Shown here piece by piece: positions 62,386 through 64,000 of a DNA stretch of 64,000 nt. The stretch is taken from assembly GCA_977006965.1 (NCBI GenBank), contig OZ345379.1, positions 1,364,001 to 1,428,000 of the forward strand. The letters run 5' to 3'. The number at the start of each line of letters is the position of its first letter. Within the stretch, counting starts at the first letter, position 1. Under the pieces are notes generated by a model that was given only the letters and a program-made list of their open reading frames with translations, searched no databases and was not told the origin of the DNA. Source of the stretch: Phymatolithon calcareum. Taxonomy: Eukaryota > Rhodophyta > Florideophyceae > Hapalidiales. The translations under genes were made by a program, and so were the position numbers.

Positions 62386-63515
62386 ACAGTTATGGGGGGG
62401 TGGGAGTAACGCAAACCCGTTGTCATACTGCTTTTCTGAAAATTGGTTCATACAATTTCTATGAAGCTTTTCACACGATGTGAAAATGTATAAGGAGATG
62501 TGTATCGTAAGCCGGGATAACAAATGAAAGTAAAACGCAAGAGTACCAGGCCCGAGTGGGTACAATAGGACCCGAGGGCGGAGCCCGAGGGACTATTGTA
62601 CCCACGAGGACCAGGTACGAGCACGTTTTACACATTAGTTATCCCGGCTTACGGTACACATACGACTTGTTTTTGTAGACGCGAGAAAACACGCCGTTTT
62701 GAAAAGTACAAGTTTGTTGCCAATGGAAGCTCCCACATAAAGTACAAAAATGACTCTTTCACTGGACCACTACGAGCCGAAACGATGGTAAAGCGGTTCA
62801 TGCCCAGACTGTTGTCGTTTTCTGTTCACGTTTTCAAAATATTAGAAAAAACTAACTTATTTAGTTCTTACCTCTGCACAAAAATTAAGTGTGAACAAAC
62901 TTATTTTTTCCTCTTCCCCTTCTCAAATTCTTGAGAAAATCTATCTTATATTTATCTCCTCTCCGAGGAATAGTGTAGTGATTTACAACTTAAAAAATCC
63001 TCATCACATCAAAATAAACAATCGAATTTAAGCTTCCAACTTATTTTTTTCCGCATCAGGTTTTATAAGTTGAAGTTTGACCGGGTTTGGAAGATCATCT
63101 GGCGAATAGAACTGAGATTTAATGGCAGTGATATGAGCGCTGAAAATGCTCAATTTTCGATGAAATATTAAATATTTATCGGTCCAAGCTCACATTTACT
63201 TTCGTTAGTTACGTGAAAGCAGCTCGTGTTTTCTCGCGTCTACAAAAACAATCATATATGCATGTTTCTAATGGGAAAAAATAAGGTCGGTTGCCACGAA
63301 CATTGGGAGTGTGCCAATGTAGCGGTAGTTCTCGTTGCAGGACTAGGCTTTGTGGAGAGAAATAATGGGAAATAAAGGCACCACCCTGCTTAGTCGAAGT
63401 TCTTTTGATTATCAAGTAAACTCATAACCAGTCGGCACACGAAGGGGTATCTTTCACAATTAAATTGATGTAACTTGTGAAGTCTGCGTTACTCCCCCCC
63501 CCAATAACAGTCCTC
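62386..63515. mobile_element. Larger relative of the 57252 MITE, with G-rich TIRs
   Basis: The left end AACAGTTATGGGGGGGTGGG and GAGTAACGCA is inverted at the right end (TGCGTTACTCCCCCCCCCAA, TAACAGT). The interior right half matches the 57252-57605 element. The left part includes the GC hairpin (62548-62618). A 112-codon frame (62596-62934) is not recognised. The TSD is unclear. Confidence 0.6.
62548..62618. repeat. Conserved GC hairpin
   Basis: TGGGTACAATAG is followed by GACCCGAGGGCGGAGCCCGA and the inverted CTATTGTACCCA. A similar fold exists at 55665-55735, with core CCCGAGGGCGAAGCCCGAGG. Confidence 0.75.
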
Positions 63516-64000
63516 CGGTTTTGCGCAATTACATCCAGAAAACTTATTTTTGGAACACTTCAAGAACCCATTTATATCACTGGGGGAGTGCACCAGTGCC
63601 ATAAATGACTTTTCACGTGTACACTGTTCATATGATTGAAACGTAGAAATCAGCATGTGTGAAATGCTCAAGCTTGGACCTTATGCACAGCCTTGCTGTC
63701 GTTTTCGAAATTCGATCGTCGGTCACCTTTCCATCATATGTTTAATTGTAGTTTTCTGATCTGTATGGGCATTGAGGCATTGATAGCTACCAATACGACC
63801 ATGACATGTTCAATTTGTGCGTAGGAACGTTTGAAACAGCGCTAAGTACGAGGACGATAAGCTGAACGCAGAATAAATTGCAGGACTGACAGGAAGGGTG
63901 CACGTAGCTGGTTTCTAACAAACGACTTCATTGCATTCGAACAGAGCATCACTACAAGGTCAGCGGCATGACAGTTCAAGTTCACGCGGTGCTTTCGGAA
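63516..64000. other. Intergenic, nothing recognised
   Basis: Short frames only. The window ends here. Confidence 0.45.

Noticed and set aside
1-64000. tRNA and rRNA genes
   Set aside because: I looked for TTC-box and cloverleaf patterns and rRNA core strings and saw none I could support. The initiator-tRNA-like string at 47520-47534 is the Copia primer-binding site, not a gene.

Overview
This window looks like nuclear DNA of a photosynthetic, intron-poor eukaryote. A florideophyte red alga (Chondrus-like) is my best guess. The reasons are: a plastid-lipid-associated (PAP/fibrillin) gene; long single-exon genes with N-terminal signal anchors; and a dense load of Copia, non-LTR (LINE), MULE, hAT, pogo and PiggyBac-like elements. 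The lineage is inferred, not proven. No bacterial operon structure, CRISPR array, rRNA or tRNA gene was seen.

Host genes are few and widely spaced. Two intact genes (4854-6644 and 34279-35820), one gene interrupted by a stop codon (53516-55378) and one clear pseudogene (17613-19200) encode GT61/DUF563-type glycosyltransferases. Two more genes encode membrane-anchored or secreted methyltransferases: FkbM type (9235-10266) and Methyltransf_24 type (39670-40494). Together they suggest enzymes that build and O-methylate extracellular or Golgi glycans. A plastid PAP/fibrillin gene lies at 58697-59524.

Everything else is mostly layered mobile DNA, and many insertions can be read exactly from target-site duplications (TSDs). 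LINE copies with TSDs lie at 6895-8307, 13228-15558, 41443-42493 and 42898-48108, with older remnants at 2300-3625 and 61268-61452. A different, RNase H-bearing LINE leaves a 3' fragment at 10507-11020. An intact Copia element (43141-47983, 449-bp LTRs, 5-bp TSD) sits inside the 3' UTR of one LINE. Its primer-binding site is an exact complement of the initiator-tRNA anticodon arm. Two copies of a short 0.75-0.8-kb retroelement (14002-14792, 49001-49753) are inserted into other elements. From 19583 to 25330 lies a giant inverted repeat whose arms contain two MULE-like elements. A 2.5-kb element with long inverted repeats carries GC-rich tandem arrays (28612-31157). Other pieces are a dead pogo/Tigger transposase (25900-27461), hAT elements (38502-39348, 60717-61069), and a decayed PiggyBac-like transposase that also carries a PD-(D/E)XK nuclease-like domain (48322-51650).

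The most unusual observations are: the PiggyBac-like/PD-(D/E)XK element with an internal 243-bp hairpin; the giant palindrome with a small ORF preserved in both arms; the mosaic GT61 gene that shares promoter and signal anchor with one subfamily but its catalytic domain with another; and the nonsense codon inside the membrane anchor of the 53516-55378 gene. Intergenic stretches with nothing recognisable are listed as such.
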